Assembly: GCA_039029315.1 (NCBI GenBank)
Contig: JBCCGK010000068.1
Span: 1-64,000, forward strand
Reading direction: 5' to 3'
DNA from: JBCCCJ01 sp039029315
GTDB taxonomy: Bacteria > Bacteroidota > Bacteroidia > J057
Length of the DNA stretch: 64,000 nt
The notes under the pieces were generated by a model that did no database searches, had not been told where the DNA came from, and worked only from the letters and a program-made list of their open reading frames with translations. Shown here piece after piece: positions 9,001 to 19,016 of the stretch (within the stretch, counting starts at the first letter, position 1; every line of letters starts with the position of its first letter). A program made the position numbers and the translations under genes.

Positions 9001-12000
9001 AGGCATCCAGCCGATGGGAGCAACAATCGACATGTTCTGCAAACAATCGTTCGAGGCGTGCAGTTGGTAGCTTGGCCAGAATCTCTAATCCCTTCAATAC
9101 TCCCGTCATCCGGTCAATGGGAATGGAAGGGGTGTCTAATCCCAACAGATGAGAAATACCTTCAGCCACACTCATGTTTGTCCCAGCCAATGAGATCGTC
9201 CTCTGTTCCAATAAATCATATTTGGTCTCAAAGGTGGAGGACTCTTCCTGCTCTTTGATCCCAACGAATGAAGGATCGACATGGACATTGCGAATATCTA
9301 CTGGGGCAATTTGTAAGCCCGTCTTATGATATTCCAATTGAAGCGAATGCAGGAGCATGCTGTATAGCAGGGCTTTAGGGGGATCATTGTCGAATCCTTC
9401 ATGAGACTTGAGGGCCTCCAAAGAAGTTTCAGCATTTTTGATCAACTGGATAATATAATTCGTCTCATCAACTGAATAAGCTCTGATTGGCTTGGTCTCA
9501 GACAAAGTGCGATCATCGATAACGGGACCTGTGAGATCTTCATGATCTGCCATAAACAGCATCTTCAGAATCTCAGCCTGTTGGGGTTTTTCGCTTATAG
9601 CCTGATTCCCGAAGTCCAATTCAGTTTGTGTGAAAGCAATATTGGCATCCGAGAATCCCGGAGAACCCAGAAGCCCTTTTCCCGTGAAGAAATTGAAGTT
9701 GGGAACCAGGCTTACCAGACTTAGATAATTCAGGAAAAACTCAATCGGAAAAGCTGTACGCCGATCAAAATCCACAGAAGAGGCATGAAGGCCCAATACT
9801 TCCAGGAGAATCTGGTGGGCATCTGCATCTTCCTCGCCATTCTTGCCAACATATGCCACTTTGTCCTGAAATTCCGTCCAGATTTTTCTCAATTCTATCA
9901 AAAAACGATAGAGCTCTCCTATCTTTGGCAGGAGGTCATAAAAGGCCTCCATGGGAGAGCCACCTTTATTGACTTCAAACCAATTGATCTGGGAATAAGC
10001 AGTAGTTGGCAGAATCCCATAGGGTTGCTCGTCAATGCGGATAGCAGGAATTGGCCCTCTTCCCGAAACGTACTGCCGAAAAAAATCCCGAGCGAAAATT
10101 TCGGTGGTATCATTGACCAAGGGATGCATCATGGCATCCAGAAAGTAGCCCAGTGTAGCATTCCAAAGGGCTTCATTCATGGCTTGAGCTTCACAATGAT
10201 CTGTTTGATCAAAATGTGCCAGGGAGCTCAATTTTGCTTCATTGACCCGGATGCCAAGAATGTCGGCGAGTCTCTGTCCATCTTTGTAGGGACATAGATC
10301 AGGCTCCGAAGCAGATTCAGGTTTTCCAAAATACCGTTCATAGGCTTCATCAGCGTCTTCTGTTTCAGAATAACCAGCCTTTTCCTTTTCTGTATTATTG
10401 GTTGGGCTTCCCTGAGGGATGATGGACATTCCACTGTTGCCGAACTGATGGTTGTGAAACAAGTTCTCTAGCTGGGCTTGTGCTTCCTCCTCATCGCTGC
10501 TCAACTGAACTCCAAGGACAAAAAGTCTGTCAAAGCCTGCATCGTGTTCAGCCTTTGAATCAAAATCAACAATAAATCCCATTCCGAGCCGCACTGCTTC
10601 TTCGAAATCATACAGCCACTTTGTATCTGATCGAGTGGACAAATAAGCCACATATCTTTCTGCCTTGACATCATCTTTGAGACTTGTGGCTACAAGCAGA
10701 CTCAGTTTTTCACTCGCTGCCAAATCGGTCAGGCTTGTCCATTCTGCAACAAAATCTGCTTGAGGGGTTTCCATCTGTACCTGTTGGAGAAGGTCATTCC
10801 ATAGGGCTTCTAAAAAGCCTTGACGAGCAGCAGGAGACAGGGCAAGGTATTGTTCGACATACACTTCTTGCAAAATGGTCAATGCATCCTCCGATGGGTC
10901 AGGACTGACAATGAGAGGATTGGGGATCGGATTGCCAAGTTTTTGTTTGATCAATTGTGGTTGGCCCTCACTATTCTGGCCTTTGTATCCCAGAAGGACA
11001 AATCTGTCCGGAAAGGTCTTGATCCTGGCTGCACGCGCCCATGCCTGACGTTGGGTATCTACCTCTTCAGGAAAACTCACGAAACTTACCTGAATGCTCG
11101 CTGGAACAGGATGTAATTCTTGTGCAACTTTGAGGTTGTATGGAATGTACAGGTCCAGGAGACCTGGCTCTGATGCCTGATTCTCAAAATCAATTTTGGC
11201 CTCTTCTAGTTTGACAGGATCTCCCTCAGCCTTTATCACTGTTGTCCAATATGTCTGGAGAGCTTGCTGGTCTGCAACAGATGGAAGCGCACCAAAGGCA
11301 GGAATAACCAGAATTAGTTCCTCAATAGATGTCCTGATAGGTATCATGTCCTCCCTGAATCTATTGTCTGGTTCTGGCAGCGCGGGATCAATAGGAGTAT
11401 ACTCCTCAGTGATCCAATAAGCCCGACCTGCTTGTGTGGTACTCACCAATCCTTTCCAGGCTCCTTTCTTTTGATTCGCTATATAGGCTTGTAGGCCCTC
11501 TTCCCCTGCTACATGTGGCTCTAAGCGTCTTCCTGCCTTCCAAATCCTCTGCCAATAATCTTGTGCATTGTCCCGCTCGGTTTCAGATAAAGTCGATTCA
11601 AAGCTGTCCACAGAACAATCATCAGGAAATACCCGGACCCAAAGCTGGTAAGAAGACCCTGTTCCATCATCGGTTGGAATCGTTTTGAATCTTGTTTCCA
11701 GCCTCACAGGAAATAGTAAAATTGGATAGCGGTCGCAGAGCTGACCCATATGTGTTCTAGGGTCCGAAAAGGGATAGAATTCAGCCAGCAAAATAGCTTC
11801 ATCTGACAGATATGCCTGTAAGGTGCGATCTTCATCTGCAATATCGGTCTGAAGCCTTGCTTCTTTTTGCAACAAGGCCTGAAATCGATCATCTGATTCA
11901 CTTGCTGTCCGGCGGAGTTGCAGTTTTTGCTCAGAGAGTTGTTTCAACTTTTCTTTGGAGCGAAACAAAAGTGTTTCTTGCGTCTCTCGCTCTCTCCGAA

Positions 12001-12040
12001 TATTTTGGAGATTCTTTAGGGTATTTGAGAAATCAGGCAT
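6035..12040 (-). CDS. Giant 2001-residue protein of unknown function
   Basis: The longest gene in the window. Residues about 5-90 form a predicted coiled coil rich in E, K, Q, L and R. A conserved-looking block follows (PILLFPVRLETRF near residue 103, LWVRVFPDD, ETERDNAQDYWQRIWKAG, RAYWIT). I recall the VRLETRF/VRVFPDD pattern from uncharacterised proteins but no function. The long middle is helix-rich with no signal peptide, membrane segment or catalytic motif I recognise. It includes a conserved-looking DEQPYGILPTTAY (residues about 665-680) and several Y/P-rich stretches. It starts 11 bp after the upstream gene's stop and overlaps the downstream gene by 8 bp. A structural or scaffold role is plausible from size and composition only. 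Confidence 0.75.
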   Translation of the reverse strand: MPDFSNTLKNLQNIRRERETQETLLFRSKEKLKQLSEQKLQLRRTASESDDRFQALLQKEARLQTDIADEDRTLQAYLSDEAILLAEFYPFSDPRTHMGQLCDRYPILLFPVRLETRFKTIPTDDGTGSSYQLWVRVFPDDCSVDSFESTLSETERDNAQDYWQRIWKAGRRLEPHVAGEEGLQAYIANQKKGAWKGLVSTTQAGRAYWITEEYTPIDPALPEPDNRFREDMIPIRTSIEELILVIPAFGALPSVADQQALQTYWTTVIKAEGDPVKLEEAKIDFENQASEPGLLDLYIPYNLKVAQELHPVPASIQVSFVSFPEEVDTQRQAWARAARIKTFPDRFVLLGYKGQNSEGQPQLIKQKLGNPIPNPLIVSPDPSEDALTILQEVYVEQYLALSPAARQGFLEALWNDLLQQVQMETPQADFVAEWTSLTDLAASEKLSLLVATSLKDDVKAERYVAYLSTRSDTKWLYDFEEAVRLGMGFIVDFDSKAEHDAGFDRLFVLGVQLSSDEEEAQAQLENLFHNHQFGNSGMSIIPQGSPTNNTEKEKAGYSETEDADEAYERYFGKPESASEPDLCPYKDGQRLADILGIRVNEAKLSSLAHFDQTDHCEAQAMNEALWNATLGYFLDAMMHPLVNDTTEIFARDFFRQYVSGRGPIPAIRIDEQPYGILPTTAYSQINWFEVNKGGSPMEAFYDLLPKIGELYRFLIELRKIWTEFQDKVAYVGKNGEEDADAHQILLEVLGLHASSVDFDRRTAFPIEFFLNYLSLVSLVPNFNFFTGKGLLGSPGFSDANIAFTQTELDFGNQAISEKPQQAEILKMLFMADHEDLTGPVIDDRTLSETKPIRAYSVDETNYIIQLIKNAETSLEALKSHEGFDNDPPKALLYSMLLHSLQLEYHKTGLQIAPVDIRNVHVDPSFVGIKEQEESSTFETKYDLLEQRTISLAGTNMSVAEGISHLLGLDTPSIPIDRMTGVLKGLEILAKLPTARLERLFAEHVDCCSHRLDAWLLGLVNLQLQAMRYRQSSAHADVQEGLYIGAYGWVEDLTPDTRELSLVNDLSPELSDIFDPEQTGTLQRDSSNLGYIHAPSLNHAMTGAVLRNAYESYSAEEYQINLSSERVRAAMHIIEGMQEGQSIGALLGYELERGLHDRHNEAEVDACIYELRRVFPLRSNQRTDTTAEGQEGFESITQIEARNVINGLSLLNQSSITGNETYPFGKDLKPATPDQIEIIHEELNRIRDINDAVADLVMAESVHQVVQTNYDRAAGVLDAYSKGTHPQTPEVARTPRSGITFTQRFGIHFPVTPAAIPHSTPRVLAEPSINAWLDSLLPDFDEVYISASYFRPTYLSGEEPNDPVELPPIKLSDLTFGSPDHRLMPIDLLYLVNVESDKILTALDDYILQYIHSNPTSDISYRPDIEISISYAQPIPDQKTIFELMPLLRSLRSLVLESRPLEATDMKVQHEGTSEVNGDTVLDKSRIDQAISLLEGQLTLPPPPKNVLSFLQPYVASGYTGLFDKDEFDEILTEKTAILGEVDQFSTDFLHALLSLSQFGFQQAGFGYLYDRKATIFASIYEIVAAYKQRWIEKEQAFDMVIADYDPGNDPDMNIDILLRAERIISTSYTLVGDPPDIPQFHTDLLLKKEDFDTKHQQITQFLEDSHTDFTHITSSVENLRTASPGALTSFDLIDLDINDQERQIVVFAEDMLKHAQKFGDSLLESLGQIQLLLTEYDTEAAPQTKVSLLQQIAKLLFGEEFLLIPHIHLGTDHQDELANCLSNSHLDQLMQYQVDQGAMFPLDDWLYGIARVREKLYHWEHVVMHVEGMNPSQSLNVTPLQFPFQPNDSWLALAFPSEYSLETDKLLYTAHAPSAAATQCGILVDEWTEVIPVKTETTGLSFHYDQPNNEAPQAMLLVTTPEFATNQEWKWQHLVNSLHETLDLAKLRAVEPAHIESSPYAQFSPATVSAAPFRLVTMGLNYAHNFEFPFPSNSATIQDNE

Positions 12041-12051
12041 AATCGTGTTTG

Positions 12052-15000
12052 TCAGGAGATGGGAGAATCTGGGAGCATTTCCGATGCGTGTACAGCCACA
12101 AGGACCGGCACTTGATACAACACATATGCCAATTCTGCAGCATTCATGTCAGCATTCCAATGGATGTTCAGATCTTCCAGAAGTTGTTCTTCCTTTTCTT
12201 TTTCATTGACTGGAAGCGTGCTTGGGTCTGAGAGGGAAAATGTTTGCGCGTTTTCGACCTCAATTGTAATATGGTTGTTAGTATTTACCTGATCACTAAT
12301 GTGAGTCCAACTGAGGTCATTCCATACGCGAGGAGGATCTGGACTTTCTGTTTCTGAAATATCCAAGCCAAACCGCGGCTCACCAGGACGTTCCTTGATG
12401 ACAAAGAACCATCCTGGATCATCCCAACTGATATTGGCTTCGTCCACACAGCGCTGATCTACATCGATGTCTACATCTCCTGTGCCTCCTTTGGCTTTGC
12501 AGGCCGTGAGATCAAATCCAAAAAAGTATATATCCGGTTCAACTTTGGCTTCATACAAGGGTGATTTGATGATATCTCTCGGAGGATTGGCTTCCTGACC
12601 TTCAGGAATTGGCGCCAGGGTTCGCTCCTGACTTGGATCGATCTGACTTGGATCTGTCGTTGCATCGCCTGCAGCATTCTTCCAGGCAGCACGATGGGCA
12701 TAAATGACTGCAGTCGGGTACTTTTTCAACAGCTCCCCTCTGATGACGAGCACAACTTCATCCTCTTTGGCACCATCTTCTTCTCTATGGTCATGGTCTC
12801 CGAGTTTGGAGTCTCTTGCCCACCGATGGAGCGGTGGAATGTCTTTCAGCTTCTCCTTCAAACTTTCAGGCTCTACAGAAGTATCACTGTTCAAAAAGCC
12901 GCTCACATCCCAAAACTGTCGAAAATAACTCCCTCGTTGGTCGGTGGGATATTCTCGCCAAAGAAGCTCGCGAGCGAACTCGTGATTGAGCCCAACCATA
13001 TAGGCTTCAATGAATTTCTGATTCGTTTCTAAGAGTGATATACTGTTTTGTTGAACAAAGTTGATATTGGGAAGAAAGAGCTCGGCAGACTCCTGAACCA
13101 AAGGCCTGTACATGGGAATGTCAAACTCCGGGTATGCCATTGCCTCCTGGAACTCTTCAACCTGAGTCTCTTTGATTCTGCCAGGGATCTGCACACTTCC
13201 CCAAACCCATCGTGGGATGGTTTGGCTGGGATTCAGCTGGGTGTGCATGACTCCACTTACCGCTGATAAATCGAGTGGACCTTTAGGAGAAGTTGCCCCA
13301 AGACTTGCTTCTACCTGCATGCCTGCGAAGGCCTCTCTGGTAGCCGTTTTAAAGCGTTGTGCTTCTACACTGTCTTCTGACCCGATTCGCGGGACAAAGC
13401 TCTCCCCAAGTTCAAGTAATCGGAAATCGGGACTGGAAGGAAGTTTGTCTACAGCTTCCGGGCTCATATTTTCTGGCTTTGCTGCCTCTGCTTCGTCCAG
13501 TTGCTTGCTCCAGTTGCTGAGCCGGCGATACAGATAAACCAACACAGCGAGAATAGGCGTTCCAATTGCCAGAAAGCTAGGACTAGACCGAAATATCCCC
13601 AGCAGAATGAGCAGGAGGATTGCTAAGCCAAACAAGACCCATTTGAGCCATTTGTTTTTCTCCAACCATCTTTGCAGCCATTGTAACCATGCCGGAAAAT
13701 CGGCTGGCCGTAAGCTATCTGCATATTCATCTATGGTGTTGAGATTGGCAGGGGTATCTCTGGGAGGGGCAGAACTGACTTCTCCCGCATTGATCCGTTC
13801 GAGGAGATTGTCCTGACTTATTGTTGGCGAAAATGGCAAGCGCTTGACCAGTTTCCCTCTCGGACGTAGCACTTTGCGTAAATTGACTGACAGAGCTGCC
13901 TGAGGAAGTCTACTGTTTTTGACCTGGTGCTGAACTGTAAAGCCTTGTGTCAGTACACGTGCATGAAGAGGGGCAGAAAGTGTCAACCAGCGACTATCCT
14001 GCTTTTCCTTTATCACACTGATGTATCTGTTGTACCACACCCCAGATACAAGTTGTGCCAACTGCGCCTGTCTGATTCGGCGATTTGCTTCAATGATTTC
14101 TCCCACTTGTTCCCAGGCAGATTTCATATAGTCTTCCTGATTCTGTTGCACGACCTTTGTGCCAAATCCCGCTGCTACCCGCCAGCGTGGATCGAGATTC
14201 AGCTCATGGACCCAATTGTCGCGATTCGATACATCCGTAGTCCTGTCTCGTTCCTTGAGCAGTCGTTGGGTAAGGGCATGCCATCTGCCATAGAGGGGCG
14301 CCGTGATCAGGGGATCTTTATTGTTTTGGATATCATATTCCTCATCTGTTGCCGCATCTCGTTGCTGATCAATGGGCTCATTTTTGTTCGCTTCTTCTGC
14401 TTCCTCAATCTCGTAGCTATCTGTCAAATTGATGAATCCTGACAAACTCGTCTGAAAAGGACGTGGATAGGGAGTTGCCCAATTCCGAAATTTCTCTACT
14501 TCCTCCAACTCTTCAGGCGTATAATTGATGTCGGGAACTTTGAGCGCACCGCCGAGCTTGAGAATGCCTCCCAGATCTGAGTCTTCAATTCCTTTCAAGT
14601 TGGCACCTGGATCTTGGACATCCATGTCCCGAACCCCGACCCGATTGTCCACTGGCTTGGGTTCGAGGATGCTTACAAGATATTCGAAGTCTCCGATGGT
14701 TCCCGTCCTGAAGTACCATCGATGATAGTACGGAAGCTCACGTCCTTCAATAGCAGCGGGATCCCAGGCGTAGCCTATCCCTCCTGGACTGGGGTCTAAT
14801 CCAATACCAGCTAGTCTTCCTGATTCGAATACCGGTACCAAAAAAGCGTGATAAGCCACCTTTTCCTCTAATTTTCTAGGACAGACAATGCGGGAATAAC
14901 CGAGATCTGGATTGCTGTTTAATAATGCCTGGACATTGTCCTGGATGTTATTCTTGGCGGTAGACCGAACGTCGGTCATCAAGCCAGCGTTCAAATGCAC

Positions 15001-15513
15001 ATGGGCCCAGGCCCAGGACTCTGCTGGTACAGGGAGTTGTGCTTCTGATTCGAGTTGAATATAGGGAAGAGGGCGATCTTTGCTATTTTTTCCATCCTTG
15101 AATTCACTTTCTTTCAGCACAATGAGCATCAACCAGGGAGTCAGGCGATGTGCCTTGACACTATCATTTTCTGCCGGGTTCGCAAGAGGTGTATATCTCC
15201 AGGGGAAATCTTCATCGTAGAATTCAATATAAGGCAAGTAATTTGGTTCAAAGTTGGTGATCCAATTGCGTGGTTCTACTTTGAAGATCGCCTTTTGGTC
15301 AATGCCTACAATATCTCCAGGTCCATAGATTTCTATGGTTCGTGGAGGGACGACATCTGCAATGGTCTCCTGTTCCCCTTCTATTTTGTGCCCCTGTGCT
15401 GATAGCTTGACTTCGATTCTTGCACGACTCTCATTTTCAGGCGGACTAGTCATCTGGTTGGCGATTCCTTGACGCAACCAGGGGAGAAATGTATAAGTTC
15501 CTATGCTACTCAT
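12052..15513 (-). CDS. Giant 1153-residue protein with a central transmembrane hairpin
   Basis: Not assignable to a named family. The N-terminus (LPWLRQGIANQM) is followed by a dense conserved-looking region, IEIYGPGDIVGID, FEPNYLPYIEFYDEDFPWRY and LTPWLMLIVLKESEF, within residues about 55-145. Two hydrophobic helices occur mid-protein (about 622-640 and 645-662) separated by a short polar turn and flanked by K/R and W. This suggests insertion in the inner membrane as a hairpin, leaving large N- and C-terminal parts on the same side. There is no signal peptide. The start codon overlaps the stop of the DUF6603 gene by 4 bp (ATGA). The downstream giant gene begins 11 bp after the stop. It may anchor whatever the operon builds. 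Confidence 0.75.
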   Translation of the reverse strand: MSSIGTYTFLPWLRQGIANQMTSPPENESRARIEVKLSAQGHKIEGEQETIADVVPPRTIEIYGPGDIVGIDQKAIFKVEPRNWITNFEPNYLPYIEFYDEDFPWRYTPLANPAENDSVKAHRLTPWLMLIVLKESEFKDGKNSKDRPLPYIQLESEAQLPVPAESWAWAHVHLNAGLMTDVRSTAKNNIQDNVQALLNSNPDLGYSRIVCPRKLEEKVAYHAFLVPVFESGRLAGIGLDPSPGGIGYAWDPAAIEGRELPYYHRWYFRTGTIGDFEYLVSILEPKPVDNRVGVRDMDVQDPGANLKGIEDSDLGGILKLGGALKVPDINYTPEELEEVEKFRNWATPYPRPFQTSLSGFINLTDSYEIEEAEEANKNEPIDQQRDAATDEEYDIQNNKDPLITAPLYGRWHALTQRLLKERDRTTDVSNRDNWVHELNLDPRWRVAAGFGTKVVQQNQEDYMKSAWEQVGEIIEANRRIRQAQLAQLVSGVWYNRYISVIKEKQDSRWLTLSAPLHARVLTQGFTVQHQVKNSRLPQAALSVNLRKVLRPRGKLVKRLPFSPTISQDNLLERINAGEVSSAPPRDTPANLNTIDEYADSLRPADFPAWLQWLQRWLEKNKWLKWVLFGLAILLLILLGIFRSSPSFLAIGTPILAVLVYLYRRLSNWSKQLDEAEAAKPENMSPEAVDKLPSSPDFRLLELGESFVPRIGSEDSVEAQRFKTATREAFAGMQVEASLGATSPKGPLDLSAVSGVMHTQLNPSQTIPRWVWGSVQIPGRIKETQVEEFQEAMAYPEFDIPMYRPLVQESAELFLPNINFVQQNSISLLETNQKFIEAYMVGLNHEFARELLWREYPTDQRGSYFRQFWDVSGFLNSDTSVEPESLKEKLKDIPPLHRWARDSKLGDHDHREEDGAKEDEVVLVIRGELLKKYPTAVIYAHRAAWKNAAGDATTDPSQIDPSQERTLAPIPEGQEANPPRDIIKSPLYEAKVEPDIYFFGFDLTACKAKGGTGDVDIDVDQRCVDEANISWDDPGWFFVIKERPGEPRFGLDISETESPDPPRVWNDLSWTHISDQVNTNNHITIEVENAQTFSLSDPSTLPVNEKEKEEQLLEDLNIHWNADMNAAELAYVLYQVPVLVAVHASEMLPDSPIS

Positions 15514-18500
15514 GCTGCCAGATTCAATTCGGTGTTGGGAATAATGTGCAGGCTACCTGCCAGTTTGGGATCTTTTGCCAAGGCATCTTCCATACATTGT
15601 TGGGCGAGGGCTTGACTGGAGAAATTCATGCTGTCTGAATCCATGGGTTTGTTCGTACTGTTCGAGGCCACTGAAAAGCCCATAGGTTGAATATCGATTA
15701 CTTCCGTAAATGGCTGATATTGAAGTTGATAGGATTGGGATAAGGTGGATTTGCTGACGGCTGCTCCCTGAAGGAAATAGGAGAACAAGCCATTCAATGC
15801 TACTAAAACAGTTTCTGCGAACTTGTATACACTGATGGGAAATCGCTTGAAATTGTTGTCGATGATCTCCATTTCATAGCGATTCTCTCGTTTGACTGCC
15901 AAGCTGCTTCGGACTTGCGTTCCCTCTACAGACAACTGAATTCCACTGTCCTGTGGTTCGAAGCCAGGGCTGGAGAGTTTTTTCGCATCATCGAGATCGA
16001 GAAACTCTGCACTGGCAAACTGGTCCTGGACATGGGAGGGATCAAGCGTGATTCCGGTGACCGTGGCGGCAATGTCAAAGCGATTGTAATCACTGGGCCG
16101 CTGCGTCCCGAATTTGTCCATGCGGAGGTTGAGCGGCATCTTACGCTGACGAATCCGGAGCGCACCTATGGGATGAAGCACAAGGTTTTCCTGTTCACTG
16201 TTTTCTATTTTTCGGAGAGAAACCAGGATTTGGCTGTTGGCGGGAACCACTGCTTCCCAATTCGCCGAGGCTTCCAGCTCTTGTTGCAACAATGGCAAAA
16301 CTGCTATTGGTGGCAGTTCACTTGTCTTGCTTTCTCCCCAGGTCTTCTCAATATTGACACGAATCCTTGGTCCCAGCCAGGTGACTTTGAAGCTGGCTTT
16401 GCCTTTGATATGCCAGGGCGTTGGCCCTTCAAGAGATGCACTCAGACTAATGCCCCAAACCCCAAAGCCAAATACCTTCACAGATAACTTGGCCGATATT
16501 TCGATGATGAAATAAAAGGGTTCAAATTGGAAGAGTGCGTCAAAACTGAGGTGGCCCTCTACCTTGAAAGCACTGAATCCAAAGAATAATTCAGCTTTTG
16601 CCCCGAACTGAACGGTATTGGAGGTTACTGCGAAATAGCCTTCTACTCTGATTCTGGCCACTGAGGTGTTCAGGATGTTGATGGCCAGTCTGGGAGGGCT
16701 CGGAAAGGGGAGGGGAGGCGGGGTATAGCGGGGGTGAAAGCCGCCTACACTGATGACAAAATTCGCCTGATCTCCCCAATTGACAAGAAGGCCCATACCT
16801 CCTTCAATGGTCATGGTCAGGACGCGAGAATCATACAATTCTGCGTAGAACCACAAGAGTTTGTTGGAGGGTTCTACCCGCCCGAGGAAATTTACCTGAA
16901 GTTTGAGTACAGGTGCATCTTCTGTGGGAAGTGCAACCTTCAGGATGCCTAAAATGGTAAAGTTTACATCTGGAAATTCAATGATGACACCCAAGGAGAT
17001 ACTGACCAAAGTCGGGGTTCCATAGCCGATTTTTGCCATGGGGCCAACAAGGAATTGGCCTTCATGCGTCGGAAAGAATTGCCGCAAATCGCTGAGGATA
17101 CGAGGCGCATTTTCAACCACATTTTGCGGGAACATCACACTTTGGATGGCACCTGAGCGAACGCCATCTTTGAGGGGCTCGATATTGACCGTGCGATTGA
17201 GGCCAAGTATCCCGCCAACACCCAATAGCGTAAAGCCAAATCCCAGTTGGATGCCTGTCCCAAATTCAGCGGTGATGATGATCAACAAGGAGAAACCTTT
17301 TGATCCGTCTGGCATCTTGGTGGTGATCAGTCCGACGGCTTTGAGTGAGATCCATTCACTGAATGTCAGTTCGAGCGCTCCTGCATATTCCCCTCGATCA
17401 AAATCCAAAAACAGGTACCCGCCACCTTTGACTGCTCCTGCATCTATGGCAAGGCCAAGACCATTGGGAGGCTTGAAGCCAAAGTCTACATCCAATGGGC
17501 CGAGATTTCCACTGAATTGCTCAGCAGGACTGATGGTTGCCGATGCACCAATCCTTTCAACAGTTACTTTGAGAGGGCCCAATGAAGCGAGGATATTGGT
17601 GCTAAACTCCAATGGGAAACTTCCATCTTCTATGCCAATGCTTAAGGTCAAACCATCAATGATGATTGGACCAAGATCAATGTGAAGAGGAAGTAGGATG
17701 TTTAGAGATCCACTGCCTGTAATAAAAAAACCACTCCCGCTATTCCATCCCATTCCAAGATCAAAATCAGCATCAATATTGACGTTTGACAGCAATGTAG
17801 CCAGGAAACCGTCTGATCCTTCGCTGGAAATAAGAACTTTGCCTCCTTCAATTTTTCCCGATAATCCAAATTCTCCCTTGGCCTCGTTGGTATCAGAATC
17901 CCACCTCATAATTGTGTCGATTCCCATCCCAATGGAAGTTGCTGAAATGCCACTTCCTCCCCCAATAGAAAAAATCGAAATACGTTCTTCTTCAGGGGTG
18001 GCTTTTCTGATAAGTTTCATGCCCAATTTCCCCTGAGCCGAAGCATCTAGCGGAATCGACAAATCTGCGGGCGGTTGAAGCCTGATCCCTAAGGAAGCTT
18101 TCATCGGGAGGGAGACGTCTATTTCCACTCCCCATTCATCCGAAATAGGAATATCAAACGAAAAGTTCTCCCCCAGATCTACCATCATTTTCGCTTCAAT
18201 TCCTTTAGGGAGAATGCCTGTGGTAGGAGAAAGAGAAAAAAGATACCATTCCATCGAAGGTCTGGGATCATCTCCTTTCAGCATCCTCCATCCAACTGGA
18301 ATGCCAAATGTATGAAATAAGTAGTATAGGCGATTGATGAACAAATCGCCTTTAAATGCCTCATCTCCCCATAAATAGGTAGATTCAAACAGTGACATTG
18401 GATTGTCGAGGAAATCACGAACTCTGTCCAGATGGACTTTCTTTTGTATGATTAATGGGCGAAGCTCATCAGTTGAATCGGAATTCAATTGCTCCAGACT

Positions 18501-19016
18501 AATCAGACCTAGAAGTTCGAATATTCTAAATCCTATAGAGTAGTTTTCTTTCAGATGTTCGACAAACAATGTCTCAGTGAGTCGCCAGGGTAGGTTTTGG
18601 ATAAAAGAATTGAATTCGTCGGAGGTTAAGCCTCCTGTATATCCTATGCTATCAATGGCGGAGGTAATATCATCTATGGAACCAATCAGAGAACGAATTT
18701 GCAGGGTGATTTCGATTCCTTTTACGATGCTATTTGCTGTGTTCCCTGCATCGATCTCAGCAATAAGTTCCTCTGTGAGGCTTTGGAGAGTGCTTGCAAT
18801 CAGGCTGGTCTGTTGAATGGATGATTCTAACTCAGAGGTGACACTGCCCATGGGTAAGACCAATCCAAATTCGGCAAAGACATCCAGTACCCGTCTTTGG
18901 TGAAATCGGTCTACTAGAGGAGTCAGGGCATTAGAAAGGTCTAATGCCATTCTTTCGAAGGTACCAGGATTATTGTTTGCCACTGTTAAAGAATTTTTGT
19001 GTGAGGACTGACTCAA
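15510..19016 (-). CDS. DUF6603 domain protein
   Basis: A 1168-residue protein dominated by amphipathic beta strands with repeated G, F and I/V, resembling DUF6603 proteins. The most family-like region is around residues 585-640 (LGFGFTLLGVGGILGLN, GVRSGAIQSVMFPQN, then FPTHEGQFLVGPMAKIGYG). A second proline-rich turn (PPPLPFPSPPRL) introduces another beta-rich block. The family has no known function; the strand pattern suggests an extended beta structure. I keep the start at 19016 rather than Met-23 because GTFERMALDLSNAL looks like the usual family N-terminus. This makes the gene overlap the upstream Kelch gene by 47 bp. Its stop overlaps the next start by 4 bp. There is no signal peptide. 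Confidence 0.8.
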   Translation of the reverse strand: MSQSSHKNSLTVANNNPGTFERMALDLSNALTPLVDRFHQRRVLDVFAEFGLVLPMGSVTSELESSIQQTSLIASTLQSLTEELIAEIDAGNTANSIVKGIEITLQIRSLIGSIDDITSAIDSIGYTGGLTSDEFNSFIQNLPWRLTETLFVEHLKENYSIGFRIFELLGLISLEQLNSDSTDELRPLIIQKKVHLDRVRDFLDNPMSLFESTYLWGDEAFKGDLFINRLYYLFHTFGIPVGWRMLKGDDPRPSMEWYLFSLSPTTGILPKGIEAKMMVDLGENFSFDIPISDEWGVEIDVSLPMKASLGIRLQPPADLSIPLDASAQGKLGMKLIRKATPEEERISIFSIGGGSGISATSIGMGIDTIMRWDSDTNEAKGEFGLSGKIEGGKVLISSEGSDGFLATLLSNVNIDADFDLGMGWNSGSGFFITGSGSLNILLPLHIDLGPIIIDGLTLSIGIEDGSFPLEFSTNILASLGPLKVTVERIGASATISPAEQFSGNLGPLDVDFGFKPPNGLGLAIDAGAVKGGGYLFLDFDRGEYAGALELTFSEWISLKAVGLITTKMPDGSKGFSLLIIITAEFGTGIQLGFGFTLLGVGGILGLNRTVNIEPLKDGVRSGAIQSVMFPQNVVENAPRILSDLRQFFPTHEGQFLVGPMAKIGYGTPTLVSISLGVIIEFPDVNFTILGILKVALPTEDAPVLKLQVNFLGRVEPSNKLLWFYAELYDSRVLTMTIEGGMGLLVNWGDQANFVISVGGFHPRYTPPPLPFPSPPRLAINILNTSVARIRVEGYFAVTSNTVQFGAKAELFFGFSAFKVEGHLSFDALFQFEPFYFIIEISAKLSVKVFGFGVWGISLSASLEGPTPWHIKGKASFKVTWLGPRIRVNIEKTWGESKTSELPPIAVLPLLQQELEASANWEAVVPANSQILVSLRKIENSEQENLVLHPIGALRIRQRKMPLNLRMDKFGTQRPSDYNRFDIAATVTGITLDPSHVQDQFASAEFLDLDDAKKLSSPGFEPQDSGIQLSVEGTQVRSSLAVKRENRYEMEIIDNNFKRFPISVYKFAETVLVALNGLFSYFLQGAAVSKSTLSQSYQLQYQPFTEVIDIQPMGFSVASNSTNKPMDSDSMNFSSQALAQQCMEDALAKDPKLAGSLHIIPNTELNLAA

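Noticed and set aside
16990..17690. A 215-codon plus-strand frame inside the DUF6603 gene, and many similar long antisense frames (for example 8090-8533, 13927-14442, 15915-16487)
   Set aside because: They are opposite to clearly coding sequence and have the low-complexity, P/S/R-rich composition of antisense shadows.
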